Origin: Sulfuricystis thermophila
Lineage (GTDB): Bacteria; Pseudomonadota; Gammaproteobacteria; Burkholderiales; Rhodocyclaceae
Reading direction: 5' to 3'
Length of the DNA: 64,000 nucleotides
NCBI RefSeq assembly: GCF_004323595.1
Contig: NZ_AP019373.1
Location: 2,294,001 to 2,358,000 of the forward strand
Positions within the stretch are counted from its first letter, which is position 1, and each line of letters starts with the position of its first letter. The notes under the pieces were generated by a model, which saw only the letters and a list, made by a program, of their open reading frames with translations, did no database searches and was not told the DNA's origin. The position numbers and the translations under genes were made by a program. This document shows, in pieces, positions 44,313-55,288 of the stretch.

Positions 44313-44900
44313 TTAGAGACTTCCCTTGGTCGAAGGAACGTGGCCCGCCGCGCGCGGGTCTTGGCTCACGGCCATGCGCAGGGCGCGCGCGAAGGCCTTG
44401 AAGACCGCTTCGGCCTGGTGGTGCGCATTCACGCCGCGCAAGACATCGATGTGCACGGTGATGCCGGCATGATTGACGAGCGCCTGGAAGAATTCGCGCA
44501 TCAGATCGACATCGAACTCGCCGATGCGGGCGCGCGTGAAATCGACATTGAACACGAGTCCCGGCCGTCCTGAGAGATCGACGACGACACGCGCGAGCGC
44601 CTCATCGAGCGGCACATAGGCATGGCCGTAACGGGTCAGCCCTTTCTTGTCGCCGAGCGCCTGCGCCAGCGCCTGGCCGAGCGTGATGCCGACGTCCTCG
44701 ACGGTGTGATGGGCATCGATGTGCAAATCGCCCTGCGCTTCGACCGTCAGATCGATCAGGCCATGGCGGGCGATCTGGTCGAGCATGTGGTCGAAAAAGC
44801 CGACGCCGGTCGAAAGCGTCGATCGCCCGCTACCGTCCAGATCGAGCTGGACGCGGACGCGGGTTTCCAGCGTGTCGCGGGAGATTTCGGCAGAGCGCAT
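44313..44900 (-). CDS. hisB: Imidazole glycerol-phosphate dehydratase
   Basis: 195-residue monofunctional HisB (no phosphatase domain, as usual outside enterics). Metal motifs [24 protein letters not shown] and [17 protein letters not shown]. Start at 44900 is chosen for the family N-terminus; the long upstream frame is hisC promoter DNA. Confidence 0.96.
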   Translation of the reverse strand: MRSAEISRDTLETRVRVQLDLDGSGRSTLSTGVGFFDHMLDQIARHGLIDLTVEAQGDLHIDAHHTVEDVGITLGQALAQALGDKKGLTRYGHAYVPLDEALARVVVDLSGRPGLVFNVDFTRARIGEFDVDLMREFFQALVNHAGITVHIDVLRGVNAHHQAEAVFKAFARALRMAVSQDPRAAGHVPSTKGSL

Positions 44901-44974
44901 TGCGTGTCGGCAATCGGATCGAGTGCAAGGCATAATACCATTCCGCCGCATATTCCGACGCTTTCCGCCCCATC

Positions 44975-46051
44975 ATGAGCCGATTCTGGAGCCCGACCGT
45001 CCGCGCCTTGCAACCTTACGTGCCGGGCGAACAGCCCAAGCTTGCCAACCTCGTCAAGCTCAACACCAACGAAAACCCTTACGGACCGAGTCCCAAGGCG
45101 CTGGCCGCGATGCAGGCCGAGATCAATGATTCCTTGCGACTCTACCCTGACCCCGAGGGCGTGCGGCTACGCGAGGCGATCGCGCAATTCTTCGGCGATC
45201 TCTCGATCCAGCAGGTGTTCGTCGGCAACGGTTCGGACGAGGTGCTGGCGCTCATCTTCCTCGCGCTGCTGAAGCACGATCGGCCGATCCTGTTTCCCGA
45301 CATCACCTACAGCTTCTACCCGGTCTATTGCGGCCTTTACGGCATCGACTACCGTACCGTGCCGCTCGACGAGCACTTCGCACTCCATGTCGCCGACTAC
45401 CGCCAGCCCAACGGCGGCATCATCTTCCCCAACCCGAATGCGCCGACTGGCCGCGTCCTGCCACGCAGCGAGATCGCCACACTCGCCGAAGCGAACCCGG
45501 ATGCCGTGATCGTCATCGATGAAGCCTATATCGATTTCGGCGGCGAGTCGGCAGTTCCGCTCGTCAAGCACCACAACAACCTGCTGGTGGTGCAGACGCT
45601 CTCCAAGTCCCGGTCGCTCGCGGGCTTACGCGTCGGCTTCGCGATCGGCCAGCCCGAACTGATCGAGGCCTTGAACCGTGTGAAGAACAGTTTCAATTCC
45701 TATCCGCTCGACCGTATTGCGCTCGCCGGCGCGACCGCAGCGATCGAGGACCGGGTATGGTTCGATCAGACCCGCCAGGCGGTGATGCGCACCCGCGCAT
45801 TCCTCACCGCGGAACTGGAAACGCTCGGCTTCGAGGTGCTGCCATCGATGGCGAATTTCGTTTTCACTCGCCACCCGCGCCACGACGCGGAACGGCTGGC
45901 GCAGGCGCTGCGCGAGCGCAGCATCATCGTGCGCCACTTCCGCCAGCCGCGCATCGATCAGTTTCTGCGCATCACGGTCGGTACCGACGAACAATGCGCG
46001 ACGCTGATCGCGGCGCTCAAGGAAATCGTCAGCGAAACCGTCAGCGTTTGA
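44975..46051 (+). CDS. hisC: Histidinol-phosphate aminotransferase
   Basis: 358-residue PLP enzyme. Family features: [44 protein letters not shown], and the PLP-Lys region [18 protein letters not shown]. Converts imidazole acetol phosphate to histidinol phosphate. It lies opposite to the other his genes: divergent from hisB (74 bp) and overlapping the hisD 3' end by 11 bp. It thus needs its own promoter in the hisB-hisC gap. Confidence 0.96.
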   Translation: MSRFWSPTVRALQPYVPGEQPKLANLVKLNTNENPYGPSPKALAAMQAEINDSLRLYPDPEGVRLREAIAQFFGDLSIQQVFVGNGSDEVLALIFLALLKHDRPILFPDITYSFYPVYCGLYGIDYRTVPLDEHFALHVADYRQPNGGIIFPNPNAPTGRVLPRSEIATLAEANPDAVIVIDEAYIDFGGESAVPLVKHHNNLLVVQTLSKSRSLAGLRVGFAIGQPELIEALNRVKNSFNSYPLDRIALAGATAAIEDRVWFDQTRQAVMRTRAFLTAELETLGFEVLPSMANFVFTRHPRHDAERLAQALRERSIIVRHFRQPRIDQFLRITVGTDEQCATLIAALKEIVSETVSV

Positions 46052-47345
46052 TGCGCAATTCCGCTGCGCGGGCGTGCGCTGTCAGCCCCTCGCCGTGCGC
46101 CAGCGTCGCGGCAATGGGACCGAGCGTCTGCGCGCCGGCTTGTGACACCTCGATGATGCTGGAACGCTTTTGGAAGTCGTAGACGCCCAGCGGCGAGGAA
46201 AAGCGCGCACTGCGCGAGGTCGGCAGCACGTGGTTCGGCCCGGCGCAATAGTCGCCGAGCGATTCCGAGCAGTAGTGGCCAAGGAAGATCGCGCCGGCGT
46301 GACGGATCTTCGGCAACAACGCCCGCGGGTCTTCGACGGCGAGCTCCAGATGCTCTGGCGCGATGCGGTTGGCGATGACGCAGGCTTCGTCGAGATCGGT
46401 CACCTCGATCAGCGCACCACGCCCTTGGAGCGAAGCGGCAATCGTCTCCTTCCGCGGCATCGTTGGCAACAGCCGCTCGATCGCCGCGGCCACCCGATCG
46501 AGATAAGCGGCGTCCGGACAGAGCAGGATCGACTGGGCGAGCTCGTCGTGCTCGGCCTGGGCGAAGAGATCGATCGCCGTCCACTCCGGATCACCTGAAC
46601 CGTCGCTGATCACCAGCACCTCGGAAGGGCCGGCGACCATGTCGATGCCCACCGTGCCGAAAACGCGGCGCTTGGCGCTGGCGACATAGGCGTTGCCGGG
46701 GCCGACGATCTTGTCGACCTGCGGAATCGTCTGCGTGCCGTAGGCCAGCGCCGCGACGGCCTGCGCGCCGCCGATCGTAAACACGCGATCCACCCCTGCC
46801 AGATACGCAGCGGCGAGCACGAGCGGATTTTTCTGGCCGCCCGGGGTCGGCACCACCATGATCAGTTCCTTGACGCCGGCGACCTTGGCGGGGATCGCAT
46901 TCATCAGCACCGAGCTGGGATACGCCGCCTTGCCGCCCGGCACATAGAGACCAACACGGTCGAGCGGCGTCACCTGCTGGCCAAGCCGCGTGCCGTCGGC
47001 TTCGGTGTATTCCCAGGAATCGATCTTCTGCCGCTCGTGATAGCTGCGGATGCGGCTTGCCGCCCGACTGAGCGCCTCGCGCTGATCGGCCGGCAGCGCG
47101 TTGTGAGCAGCGGCAAGTTCGCCCAGGGGCAGCTCCAGCTCGGTCATGGTCTTTGCATCGAGACGATCGAAGCGGCGCGTGTAGTCGAGCACCGCGGCAT
47201 CGCCAACGGTGCGCACATTGGCGAGCACCTCGGCGACGGTGCGCTCGATCGCTTCATCGGTGGAGTTGTCGAAGGCGAGCAGCGCGTCGAGCGTCGACAG
47301 AAACTCGGGATCACGGCTGGAAAGACGACGAACGGTCTGGCTCAT
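46041..47345 (-). CDS. hisD: Histidinol dehydrogenase
   Basis: 434 residues. [33 protein letters not shown], and the metal/catalytic region [16 protein letters not shown] with [23 protein letters not shown]. Zinc enzyme making histidine from histidinol in two oxidations. Start at 47345 overlaps the hisG stop by 4 bp. Confidence 0.97.
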   Translation of the reverse strand: MSQTVRRLSSRDPEFLSTLDALLAFDNSTDEAIERTVAEVLANVRTVGDAAVLDYTRRFDRLDAKTMTELELPLGELAAAHNALPADQREALSRAASRIRSYHERQKIDSWEYTEADGTRLGQQVTPLDRVGLYVPGGKAAYPSSVLMNAIPAKVAGVKELIMVVPTPGGQKNPLVLAAAYLAGVDRVFTIGGAQAVAALAYGTQTIPQVDKIVGPGNAYVASAKRRVFGTVGIDMVAGPSEVLVISDGSGDPEWTAIDLFAQAEHDELAQSILLCPDAAYLDRVAAAIERLLPTMPRKETIAASLQGRGALIEVTDLDEACVIANRIAPEHLELAVEDPRALLPKIRHAGAIFLGHYCSESLGDYCAGPNHVLPTSRSARFSSPLGVYDFQKRSSIIEVSQAGAQTLGPIAATLAHGEGLTAHARAAELRIKR

Positions 47346-47977
47346 GGGATGGCCCTCTCGAAGGCGTCGATGACGGGGGTGAGCAGGCCGCGTTTCATTT
47401 TCAGGCTGGCCTGATTGACGATGAGGCGCGAAGAAATCGGCATGATCTCTTCGACCTCGACCAGATCGTTGGCCTTGAGCGTGCCGCCGGAAGAGACGAG
47501 GTCGACGATCGCGTCGGCGAGGCCCGCCAGCGGGGCGAGTTCCATCGAGCCGTAGAGCTTGATCAGATCGACATGCACGCCCTTCGCGGCGAAGTGCTCG
47601 CGCGCGGTGTTGAGGTATTTGGTCGCCACCTTGAGACGCGCGCCGCGACGCACCGCGGATGCATAATCGAAGCCGGCCGGCACGGCCACACACATGCGGC
47701 ATTTGGCGATCTTCAGATCGAGTGGCTGGTAAAGCCCCGCGCCACCATGTTCGAGCAGCACGTCCTTGCCGGCGATGCCGAGATCGGCCGCGCCATACTG
47801 CACATAGGTCGGCACGTCGGAGGCGCGCACGATGACGACGCGCACATCGGCGCGCGAGGTGGCAATGATGAGCTTGCGCGAGTGTTCCGGATTTTCTTCC
47901 GGCACGATGCCGGCAGCGGCGAGCAGCGGCAAGGTCTCGTCGAAGATGCGACCTTTGGAAAGGGCGATGGTGATCAT
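47342..47977 (-). CDS. hisG: ATP phosphoribosyltransferase, short form
   Basis: 211 residues, the short HisG type that needs the regulatory subunit HisZ (not in the window) for activity. [35 protein letters not shown], and [16 protein letters not shown] are standard. First step of histidine synthesis. Heads the run hisG-hisD. Confidence 0.96.
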   Translation of the reverse strand: MITIALSKGRIFDETLPLLAAAGIVPEENPEHSRKLIIATSRADVRVVIVRASDVPTYVQYGAADLGIAGKDVLLEHGGAGLYQPLDLKIAKCRMCVAVPAGFDYASAVRRGARLKVATKYLNTAREHFAAKGVHVDLIKLYGSMELAPLAGLADAIVDLVSSGGTLKANDLVEVEEIMPISSRLIVNQASLKMKRGLLTPVIDAFERAIP

Positions 47978-47999
47978 GGGCCGATTCTACCCGCTGCAA

Positions 48000-49623
<1,624 letters not shown>

Positions 49624-49656
49624 GGCTTCGAATCAAAAAGTGTAGGAGAGGACTCA

Positions 49657-49799
49657 GAGCTTGTGAAAAAATTCGTCGCGAGCGCAGCCAGGTTGGGGGA
49701 GGCCGGCGCGCAGCCACCGGAATGTATATGGACATACATGAGGTTGGCGAGCACCGCCCGACCCCAAGATGGCAAGCGCAGCAGAATTTTTCACAAGCT
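49657..49799 (-). mobile_element. MITE-like element, copy 2 (143 bp, reversed)
   Basis: Same 143-bp element as at 16293 in opposite orientation. It is flanked by perfect 4-bp duplications CTCA (49653-49656 and 49800-49803), which on the minus strand read TGAG; the right one contains the stop codon of mlaB. Terminal repeats GAGCTTGTGAAAAA and TTTTTCACAAGCT. Confidence 0.92.
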
Positions 49800-49800
49800 C

Positions 49801-50091
49801 TCAAGAAAGCGGCAGCAGATCAACGACGCCATAGACCTCGGCGAGGCTGCGCAAACTGGGTGGCGGATGGGCGATCGTCACCTTTCGTCCCTCCGCCTGG
49901 GCGGTACGCAGCCAACCGAACAGCACCGCCAGACCGGAAGAGTCGATCGCCCCGACGCCGGAAAGATCGAAATGCGTCGTCCCCTGCTTCACAGCGCCGA
50001 CACCTGCAGCGAACAAGGCGGTGGCGTTCTCCAGCGTCATGTCGCCATGGATGATGGCGCCCGCGTCCGTGCGTTCGATGCGTGCGTTCAT
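49801..50091 (-). CDS. mlaB: STAS-domain protein MlaB
   Basis: 96 residues. STAS fold with TTHFDLSGVGAIDSSGLAVLFGWLRTAQ, whose Ser is the typical phospho-site position. Cytoplasmic partner of the MlaFE ABC transporter. It overlaps mlaC by 4 bp; its stop lies in the duplicated flank of the MITE. Confidence 0.88.
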   Translation of the reverse strand: MNARIERTDAGAIIHGDMTLENATALFAAGVGAVKQGTTHFDLSGVGAIDSSGLAVLFGWLRTAQAEGRKVTIAHPPPSLRSLAEVYGVVDLLPLS

Positions 50092-50708
50092 TTGGTTTTG
50101 GCGGCGACGGCTTCGCCCGTCTTGTTCTTCTCCTGCAGACTCTTGATCAGGCCATCGACCCCGCCCTTCTGGATTTCTTGGGCGAACGTCGAACGGTAGT
50201 TCGTCACCAGGCTGGCGCCGGCAACCTCGATGTCATAGACCTTCCAGCCGTTGCTGCCCTTTTCGAGGTAGTAGTCGATCGTCACCGGCTTGCCGCCGGA
50301 TTGCTTGACCTCGGTGCGCACACGCACGTCGGTATCGGTCGGTGCCATCTTGAAAGGCTTGAAGACGATCTCCTGATCGCGGTACTCGGTGAGCGCCTTG
50401 GAATAGGTACGCACCAGCAGGGTGCGGAACTCATCGACCAGCACCTTCATCTGCTCGGCAGTCGCCTGACGGCCTTCGCGCCCGAGCGCCAGCTGCGTCA
50501 TGCGATAGAAATTGAAATGCGGCAGGATCTTCGTCTCGACCAGCTCGAGGACCTTTTTCGAATTGCCGTTGCGAATCTCCTTGTCCTGGCGCACGGTTTC
50601 CAGAACCTCGTTGGTCACCGTCTTGACGAGCACGTCCGGTGCCATTTCGGCGGCAGCCACAGGGAAGGAAAAGAGGAAGGCGGTCAATAGACCCAACAGG
50701 TATTTCAT
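50088..50708 (-). CDS. mlaC: Phospholipid-binding periplasmic protein MlaC
   Basis: 206 residues, signal peptide (KYLLGLLTAFLFSFPVAAA), then MAPDVLVKTVTNEVLETVRQDKE and FRTLLVRTYSKALTEYRDQEIVFKP typical of the Tol-Tol-Ttg2D/MlaC family. Shuttles phospholipids between MlaA at the outer membrane and MlaFEDB. AAGGA before the second ATG (50708) is why that start was chosen. Confidence 0.92.
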   Translation of the reverse strand: MKYLLGLLTAFLFSFPVAAAEMAPDVLVKTVTNEVLETVRQDKEIRNGNSKKVLELVETKILPHFNFYRMTQLALGREGRQATAEQMKVLVDEFRTLLVRTYSKALTEYRDQEIVFKPFKMAPTDTDVRVRTEVKQSGGKPVTIDYYLEKGSNGWKVYDIEVAGASLVTNYRSTFAQEIQKGGVDGLIKSLQEKNKTGEAVAAKTK

Positions 50709-50732
50709 CGTCATTCCTTGCTGAAACGAGTC

Positions 50733-51449
50733 TTAGTTTTCGAGATCGCGCGGCGGATTGCCGTCATGGATCAGGTTGCGGCGACGCTGCAGGTAGCCAT
50801 CGCGGATATAACTGTATTTGTCGAGCGCGGCTTCCTCGATCACCTTGTCGGCCGGCAAGAGATCGGCGCGGTTGTCGATCACCCGCAGGGCCAGCAAGGA
50901 ATTGCGCGTTGCGACATCGCTCAGGTTGGCGACTGGATCGGCCTTGACGTCGAGCACCAAGCCGACGGTATCGCGCACCGTGCGCGGACCGAAGAACGGG
51001 ATCACGACGTAGGCGCCATCGCCCACGCCCCAGCGGCCGAAGGTCTGACCGAAATCCTCTTCGTGCTTCTCCAGACCGGCCTCGGTCGCCACGTCGAACA
51101 GACCGAGGATACCGATCGTGCTGTTGATCACGACCCGCCCGAAGTCGGAGAGCGCCTGATCCGGCTTGCCCTGGAGGAGATTGTTGACGCCGATGAACAG
51201 GTCGGCGATGTTGCCGAAGAAATTCGTCACGCCGGTGCGTACCGGTGCCGGCAGCACGGCATCATAGCCTTTGGCGACCGGCTTGATCAGCACGGTATCG
51301 AGGCCATCGTTGAAGGCGAACATCGCCCGGTTGAAGCCCTCGATCGGATCCTTCGGATTGCCCGAAGTGGCGCAACCGGTCAGCAACCCGGCTACGACGG
51401 CCACGCCAAGCAGCTTTCTGAAACGGGTAAGGTTTGTTGTTGGCATCAT
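50733..51449 (-). CDS. mlaA: Outer membrane lipoprotein MlaA (VacJ)
   Basis: 238 residues with lipobox LLTGCATSG. DPIEGFNRAMFAFNDGLDTVLIKPVAKGYD and FGRWGVGDGAYVVIPFFGPRTVRDTVG are the MlaA signatures. Removes phospholipids from the outer leaflet. Start at 51449 follows GAGAGGG; a longer frame reads into MITE copy 3 and is rejected. In betaproteobacteria mlaA usually sits within the mla operon, as here. Confidence 0.92.
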   Translation of the reverse strand: MMPTTNLTRFRKLLGVAVVAGLLTGCATSGNPKDPIEGFNRAMFAFNDGLDTVLIKPVAKGYDAVLPAPVRTGVTNFFGNIADLFIGVNNLLQGKPDQALSDFGRVVINSTIGILGLFDVATEAGLEKHEEDFGQTFGRWGVGDGAYVVIPFFGPRTVRDTVGLVLDVKADPVANLSDVATRNSLLALRVIDNRADLLPADKVIEEAALDKYSYIRDGYLQRRRNLIHDGNPPRDLEN

Positions 51450-51466
51450 GCATCCCTCTCGGTGAG

Positions 51467-51608
51467 AGCTTGTGAAAATTCTGCTGCGCTTGCCATCTTG
51501 GGGTCGGGCGGTGCTCGCCATCCTCATGTATTTCCTTATACATTCCGGTGGCTGCGCTCCGGCCTCCCCCAACCTGGCTGCGCTCGCGACGAATTTTTTC
51601 ACAAGCTC
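51467..51608 (+). mobile_element. MITE-like element, copy 3 (142 bp)
   Basis: AGCTTGTGAAAATTCTG to CACAAGCTC, same orientation as copy 1, with one fewer A in the left terminal repeat. Exact TGAG flanks (51463-51466, 51609-51612). It inserts between mlaD and mlaA inside the operon, beside the mlaD stop, and its hairpin may reduce downstream transcription. Confidence 0.92.
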
Positions 51609-51612
51609 TGAG

Positions 51613-52083
51613 TCATTTCTTGCCTTCGTCTTCCGCCGCCTTGTTGAACATGAACTGGCTGATCAGCTTTTCCAGCACCATCGCCGACTGCGTTTTCTTC
51701 ACCATCTCGCCCGGCTTGAGCATCTCGCTGTCGCCGCCGGGCTCGAAACCGACATACTGCTCGCCCAAGAGCCCCGAGGTGTTGATGGTCGCGAACGTAT
51801 CGCGTGGAAACTGGTAGCGCTTGTCGATGTTCAAGCCGACCAGTGCCGTGTAGGTTTCGGTATCGAAACGAATCTCGCCGACACGCCCGACCACCACGCC
51901 GGCGCTCTTCACCGGCGCGCGCACCTTGAGCCCCCCGATGTTATCAAAGCGCGCCTGCAAGGCGTAGGTCTCACCGACGTCCGTGGCGGTCAGGTTGCCG
52001 GCTTTGAGGGCCAAAAACAACAGGGCGCCGAGGCCCAATGCAACGAAAATCCCCACCCAGAGATCGATCGTGGCTCGATTCAT
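51613..52083 (-). CDS. mlaD: MCE-domain protein MlaD
   Basis: 156 residues: N-terminal membrane helix (TIDLWVGIFVALGLGALLFLAL) and one MCE domain (YALQARFDNIGGLKVRAPVKSAGVVVGRV). Hexameric MlaD forms the periplasmic lipid channel. Start at 52083 chosen after AGAGGTGAG. Confidence 0.93.
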   Translation of the reverse strand: MNRATIDLWVGIFVALGLGALLFLALKAGNLTATDVGETYALQARFDNIGGLKVRAPVKSAGVVVGRVGEIRFDTETYTALVGLNIDKRYQFPRDTFATINTSGLLGEQYVGFEPGGDSEMLKPGEMVKKTQSAMVLEKLISQFMFNKAAEDEGKK

Positions 52084-52871
52084 CACTCACCTCTGAACAT
52101 GAAAGCAGTCAAAACGAAATCGGCGGCCAGGATGGCCAGCGAGGAGGTCACCACGGTGCGCGTGGTCGCCCCGGAAACCCCTTCGGCGGTCGGTTCGCAG
52201 TCATAACCCTCGAATACGGCGATCCAGGAAATGATCGCCCCGAACACGGCGCTCTTGATGACACCGTTCATGATGTCCTGTCGAAAATCGACGGCGGCCT
52301 GCATCTGTGACCAGAACGAGCCCGCATCGACGCCGATCAACTGCACGCCCACCAGATAGCCGCCGAAGATACCCATTGCGGAAAACAGCGCGGCAAGGAG
52401 CGGCATCGACACCACGCCGGCCCAGAAGCGCGGCGCGACGACGCGCGCGATCGGGTTGACGGCCATCATCTCCATCGCCGAGAGCTGCTCGGTCGCCTTC
52501 ATCAGGCCGATCTCGGCGGTGATCGCACTCCCGGCGCGGCTGGCGAACAGCAGGGCGGCGACCACGGGCCCCAGTTCGCGTACCAGCGAAAGCGCGACGA
52601 GCACACCCAGCGCCTCGCTCGACCCGTAGCGCTGTAAAGTGTCGTAGCCTTGCAGGCCGAGCACCATGCCGACGAACAGGCCCGAGACGAGGATGATGAT
52701 CAGAGAGAGCACCCCGGTGAAATAGATCTCGCGGATCGTCAGGTGCAGACGCCTCATCGCCGTGCCGGAATAGAGCACGGTCATCAACAGGAAACGGCTG
52801 GCGAAACCCAGCCGCCAGAGGCGGTCGGTGACGAAATGGCCGAGGCGGCGCAAAAACTCGAACGGCTTCAT
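52083..52871 (-). CDS. mlaE: Phospholipid ABC transporter permease MlaE
   Basis: 262 residues, five to six helices; MRRLHLTIREIYFTGVLSLIIILVSGLFVGMVLGLQGYDTLQRYGS and EIGLMKATEQLSAMEMMAVNPIARVVAPRFWAG (the MlaE interface helix) are typical. Start at 52871 by ATGA overlap with mlaF; one GTG further upstream (52880) is possible. Confidence 0.94.
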   Translation of the reverse strand: MKPFEFLRRLGHFVTDRLWRLGFASRFLLMTVLYSGTAMRRLHLTIREIYFTGVLSLIIILVSGLFVGMVLGLQGYDTLQRYGSSEALGVLVALSLVRELGPVVAALLFASRAGSAITAEIGLMKATEQLSAMEMMAVNPIARVVAPRFWAGVVSMPLLAALFSAMGIFGGYLVGVQLIGVDAGSFWSQMQAAVDFRQDIMNGVIKSAVFGAIISWIAVFEGYDCEPTAEGVSGATTRTVVTSSLAILAADFVLTAFMFRGE

Positions 52872-53695
52872 GTCCACCACGGCCTCGGTCGGTTCGGTTG
52901 CTCCATCAATTCTTCCCCATAAGGTCGAGCAGGATAGTGGAAATTGACAGGCCCGTCCGGCTCGCCCCAGATGAACTGATGCACGAACGGCTCCTTGGAA
53001 TTGCGGATGTCTTCGGCAGTACCCTCGGCGACCACCTTGCCATCCGCCATGAAGTAGACGTAATCGACGATTTTCAGCGATTCCTGGATGTCGTGCGTGA
53101 CGACGATCGAACTGATGCCAAGCGCATCGTTGAGCTTGCGGATCAGCTCGCCGATGATCGACAGCGAGATCGGGTCGAGGCCGGCAAACGGCTCGTCGTA
53201 CATGATCAAGAGCGGGTCGAGCGCGATCGCCCGCGCCAGCGCCACCCGCCGCGCCATACCGCCCGAGAGCTCGGCGGGCATCAGGTGATGGGCTCCGCGC
53301 AAGCCCACGGCGTTGAGCTTCATCAGCACCAGATCGTGGATCAGGTCTTCGGGCAGGTCGGTGTGCTCACGCAGCTGGAAGGCCACGTTGTCGTAAACCG
53401 ACAGATCGGTAAACAGTGCGCCGAACTGGAACAACATGCCCATGCGACGGCGCAGACGGTAAAGACCGTCATCGTCGAGCTCATGGACCACCTGGCCGGC
53501 GACGCGCACCTCGCCGGAGGTGGGTTTGAGCTGGCCACCGATCAGCCGCAAAGTGGTCGTCTTGCCACAACCCGACAAGCCCATGATGGCCACCACCGCC
53601 CCGCGCGGGATCGTCATGTTGATCCCGGTCAGGACCGGACGGCGGTCATAGGCGAAATTGAGATCGCGAATCAGAACGGGGGGATCTGCGGTCAC
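52868..53695 (-). CDS. mlaF: Phospholipid ABC transporter ATP-binding protein MlaF
   Basis: 275 residues with Walker A GLSGCGKTTTLRLIGG, signature LSGGMARRVALARAIAL, Walker B LLIMYDEPFAGLDP and switch THDIQ. GTG start at 53695 gives the usual N-terminus; the C-terminal extension (FHYPARPYGEELMEQP) is typical. First gene of mlaFEDACB, promoter in the 53696-53846 gap where a TATATA occurs. Confidence 0.95.
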   Translation of the reverse strand: MTADPPVLIRDLNFAYDRRPVLTGINMTIPRGAVVAIMGLSGCGKTTTLRLIGGQLKPTSGEVRVAGQVVHELDDDGLYRLRRRMGMLFQFGALFTDLSVYDNVAFQLREHTDLPEDLIHDLVLMKLNAVGLRGAHHLMPAELSGGMARRVALARAIALDPLLIMYDEPFAGLDPISLSIIGELIRKLNDALGISSIVVTHDIQESLKIVDYVYFMADGKVVAEGTAEDIRNSKEPFVHQFIWGEPDGPVNFHYPARPYGEELMEQPNRPRPWWT

Positions 53696-53846
53696 GGGCA
53701 ATCGATGCGAAAAAATTAGCCGTGGATTATATACGTGCGTCCTGTATGCTGACGTTGGCAGGCTTCGGCAACCAGATCGGCCGTCATGGCCGTCATGAAA
53801 CAGGTTTTTCATCAATAGCCGAACGATGAGGGTAAGATTGCTTGTT

Positions 53847-55280
53847 ATGAGCCACTCGAACGGCAGCCATCCCTCCCTGCTGATCGTCGATGACGATCCG
53901 TTGATTGCCGAAACCTTGGGGTTTTATCTGGAGCAGGACTTCCGGGTCACGGTGGTGGGAGATCGCGGCCAGGCGATGCAATGGGTGAAAGCACAGACGC
54001 AGCCACCGGAACTGGCGCTCGTCGACCTCGGCCTACCACCAGCTCCGCATCGACCGGAGGAAGGTTTCGCGCTGATCAGCGAATTGGTCGCCAGCGCACC
54101 GCGCATCCGCATCGTCGTCCTCTCCGGCCAGAATGACAGCGCCAATGCCCGCCACGCCCGCGCGCTGGGGGCCCTGGAATTCGTCGCCAAGCCCATCGCC
54201 CCCGACCGCTTGCGCACCATGCTGTTACGGCTCGTCGAAATCCCCGCGGATTCCCTGGCCGGCAGTGAAGTGCCGCTGCTCGGCGACAGCCCGCCGATGC
54301 AGAAATTACGCCTGCAATTGCGACAATATGCCGATGCGCCTTATCCGGTGCTGATCGAAGGCGAGTCCGGCAGCGGCAAGGAGCTGGCTGCTGCCGCCTT
54401 GCACAATCTGTCGGCGCGCAAATCTCAACCCTATGTGACCGTCAATTGCGCGGCGATCGCGCCGACGCTCGTCGAGGCGGCGCTGTTCGGCCATGCCAAG
54501 GGTGCATTCACGGGCTCGGCCGGCGCCCGCAGCGGCTTTTTCGAGGACGCCGGCAGCGGCACATTGCTGCTCGACGAAGTGGGTGAGCTGCCCCTCGAAC
54601 TGCAACCGAAGCTGCTGCGCGTGCTCGAAAACGGCGAGTATCAGCGCGTCGGCGAAACCCAGGCGCGCCGTTCGCTGGCGCGGGTGATCGCTGCCACCAA
54701 CCGCGATCTGAAAAACGAGGTCCGTCAAGGTCGCTTCCGCGCCGACCTCTACCATCGTTTGTCCGTGTTCACCATCTCACTGCCACCGCTCCGGGAGCTG
54801 GGCCACGACAGACTGATCCTGCTCGATCACTTCCGCTGCCAGATCGCGGCACAGCTCGACCAGCCACCCTTTACGCTGAATGCCGAGGCCGAACGACTCT
54901 GGCTTGGCTACGATTTCCCCGGCAACGTGCGCGAACTGCGCAATATCGTCATCCGTCTCGCTGCCCGCCACCCCGGCCAAACCATTGACGCCGCCACGCT
55001 CGCCGAGGAATTCGATCCGCACCAGCTCGCTCCCCCCTCGGCCGACCGGGAAGCGATGATCGAGAGCGCTTGCCGCACCCTGATGGAACAGTCGGGCAGG
55101 TTCAGTCTCGATGCCCTGCTGCTGGGCTGGGAGGATGCCTATATCGAGGCCGCTCGCCGGCTGGCGAACGGCAACATCAGCCAGGCCGCGCGGCTGCTCG
55201 GCATCAACCGTACCACGCTGTACAACCGCATCGACACGCTTGCCCGCGAACGGTCCAACGATCCATCGCCTCACCGCTGA
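53847..55280 (+). CDS. NtrC-type sigma54-dependent response regulator
   Basis: 477 residues (start at 53847; ATG at 53826 also possible). Receiver domain with acidic pair D15/D16 and phospho-Asp60 (LALVDLGLP), AAA+ domain with Walker A GESGSGKE near 177, and Fis-type HTH (NISQAARLLGINRTTLYNRI) at the end. The sigma54 loop reads GAFTGS rather than GAFTGA. No sensor kinase lies next to it; the mshM to G genes follow in the same direction with 8-bp spacing, so it likely regulates this locus. The receiver plus sigma54 domain suits a two-component activator. Confidence 0.92.
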   Translation: MSHSNGSHPSLLIVDDDPLIAETLGFYLEQDFRVTVVGDRGQAMQWVKAQTQPPELALVDLGLPPAPHRPEEGFALISELVASAPRIRIVVLSGQNDSANARHARALGALEFVAKPIAPDRLRTMLLRLVEIPADSLAGSEVPLLGDSPPMQKLRLQLRQYADAPYPVLIEGESGSGKELAAAALHNLSARKSQPYVTVNCAAIAPTLVEAALFGHAKGAFTGSAGARSGFFEDAGSGTLLLDEVGELPLELQPKLLRVLENGEYQRVGETQARRSLARVIAATNRDLKNEVRQGRFRADLYHRLSVFTISLPPLRELGHDRLILLDHFRCQIAAQLDQPPFTLNAEAERLWLGYDFPGNVRELRNIVIRLAARHPGQTIDAATLAEEFDPHQLAPPSADREAMIESACRTLMEQSGRFSLDALLLGWEDAYIEAARRLANGNISQAARLLGINRTTLYNRIDTLARERSNDPSPHR

Positions 55281-55288
55281 TCCGCGCA

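Noticed and set aside
53745-53775. Sigma54 promoter before the NtrC-type regulator
   Set aside because: TTGGCAGGCTTCGGCA has the GG and GC doublets but one base too close, so it fails the -24/-12 spacing.
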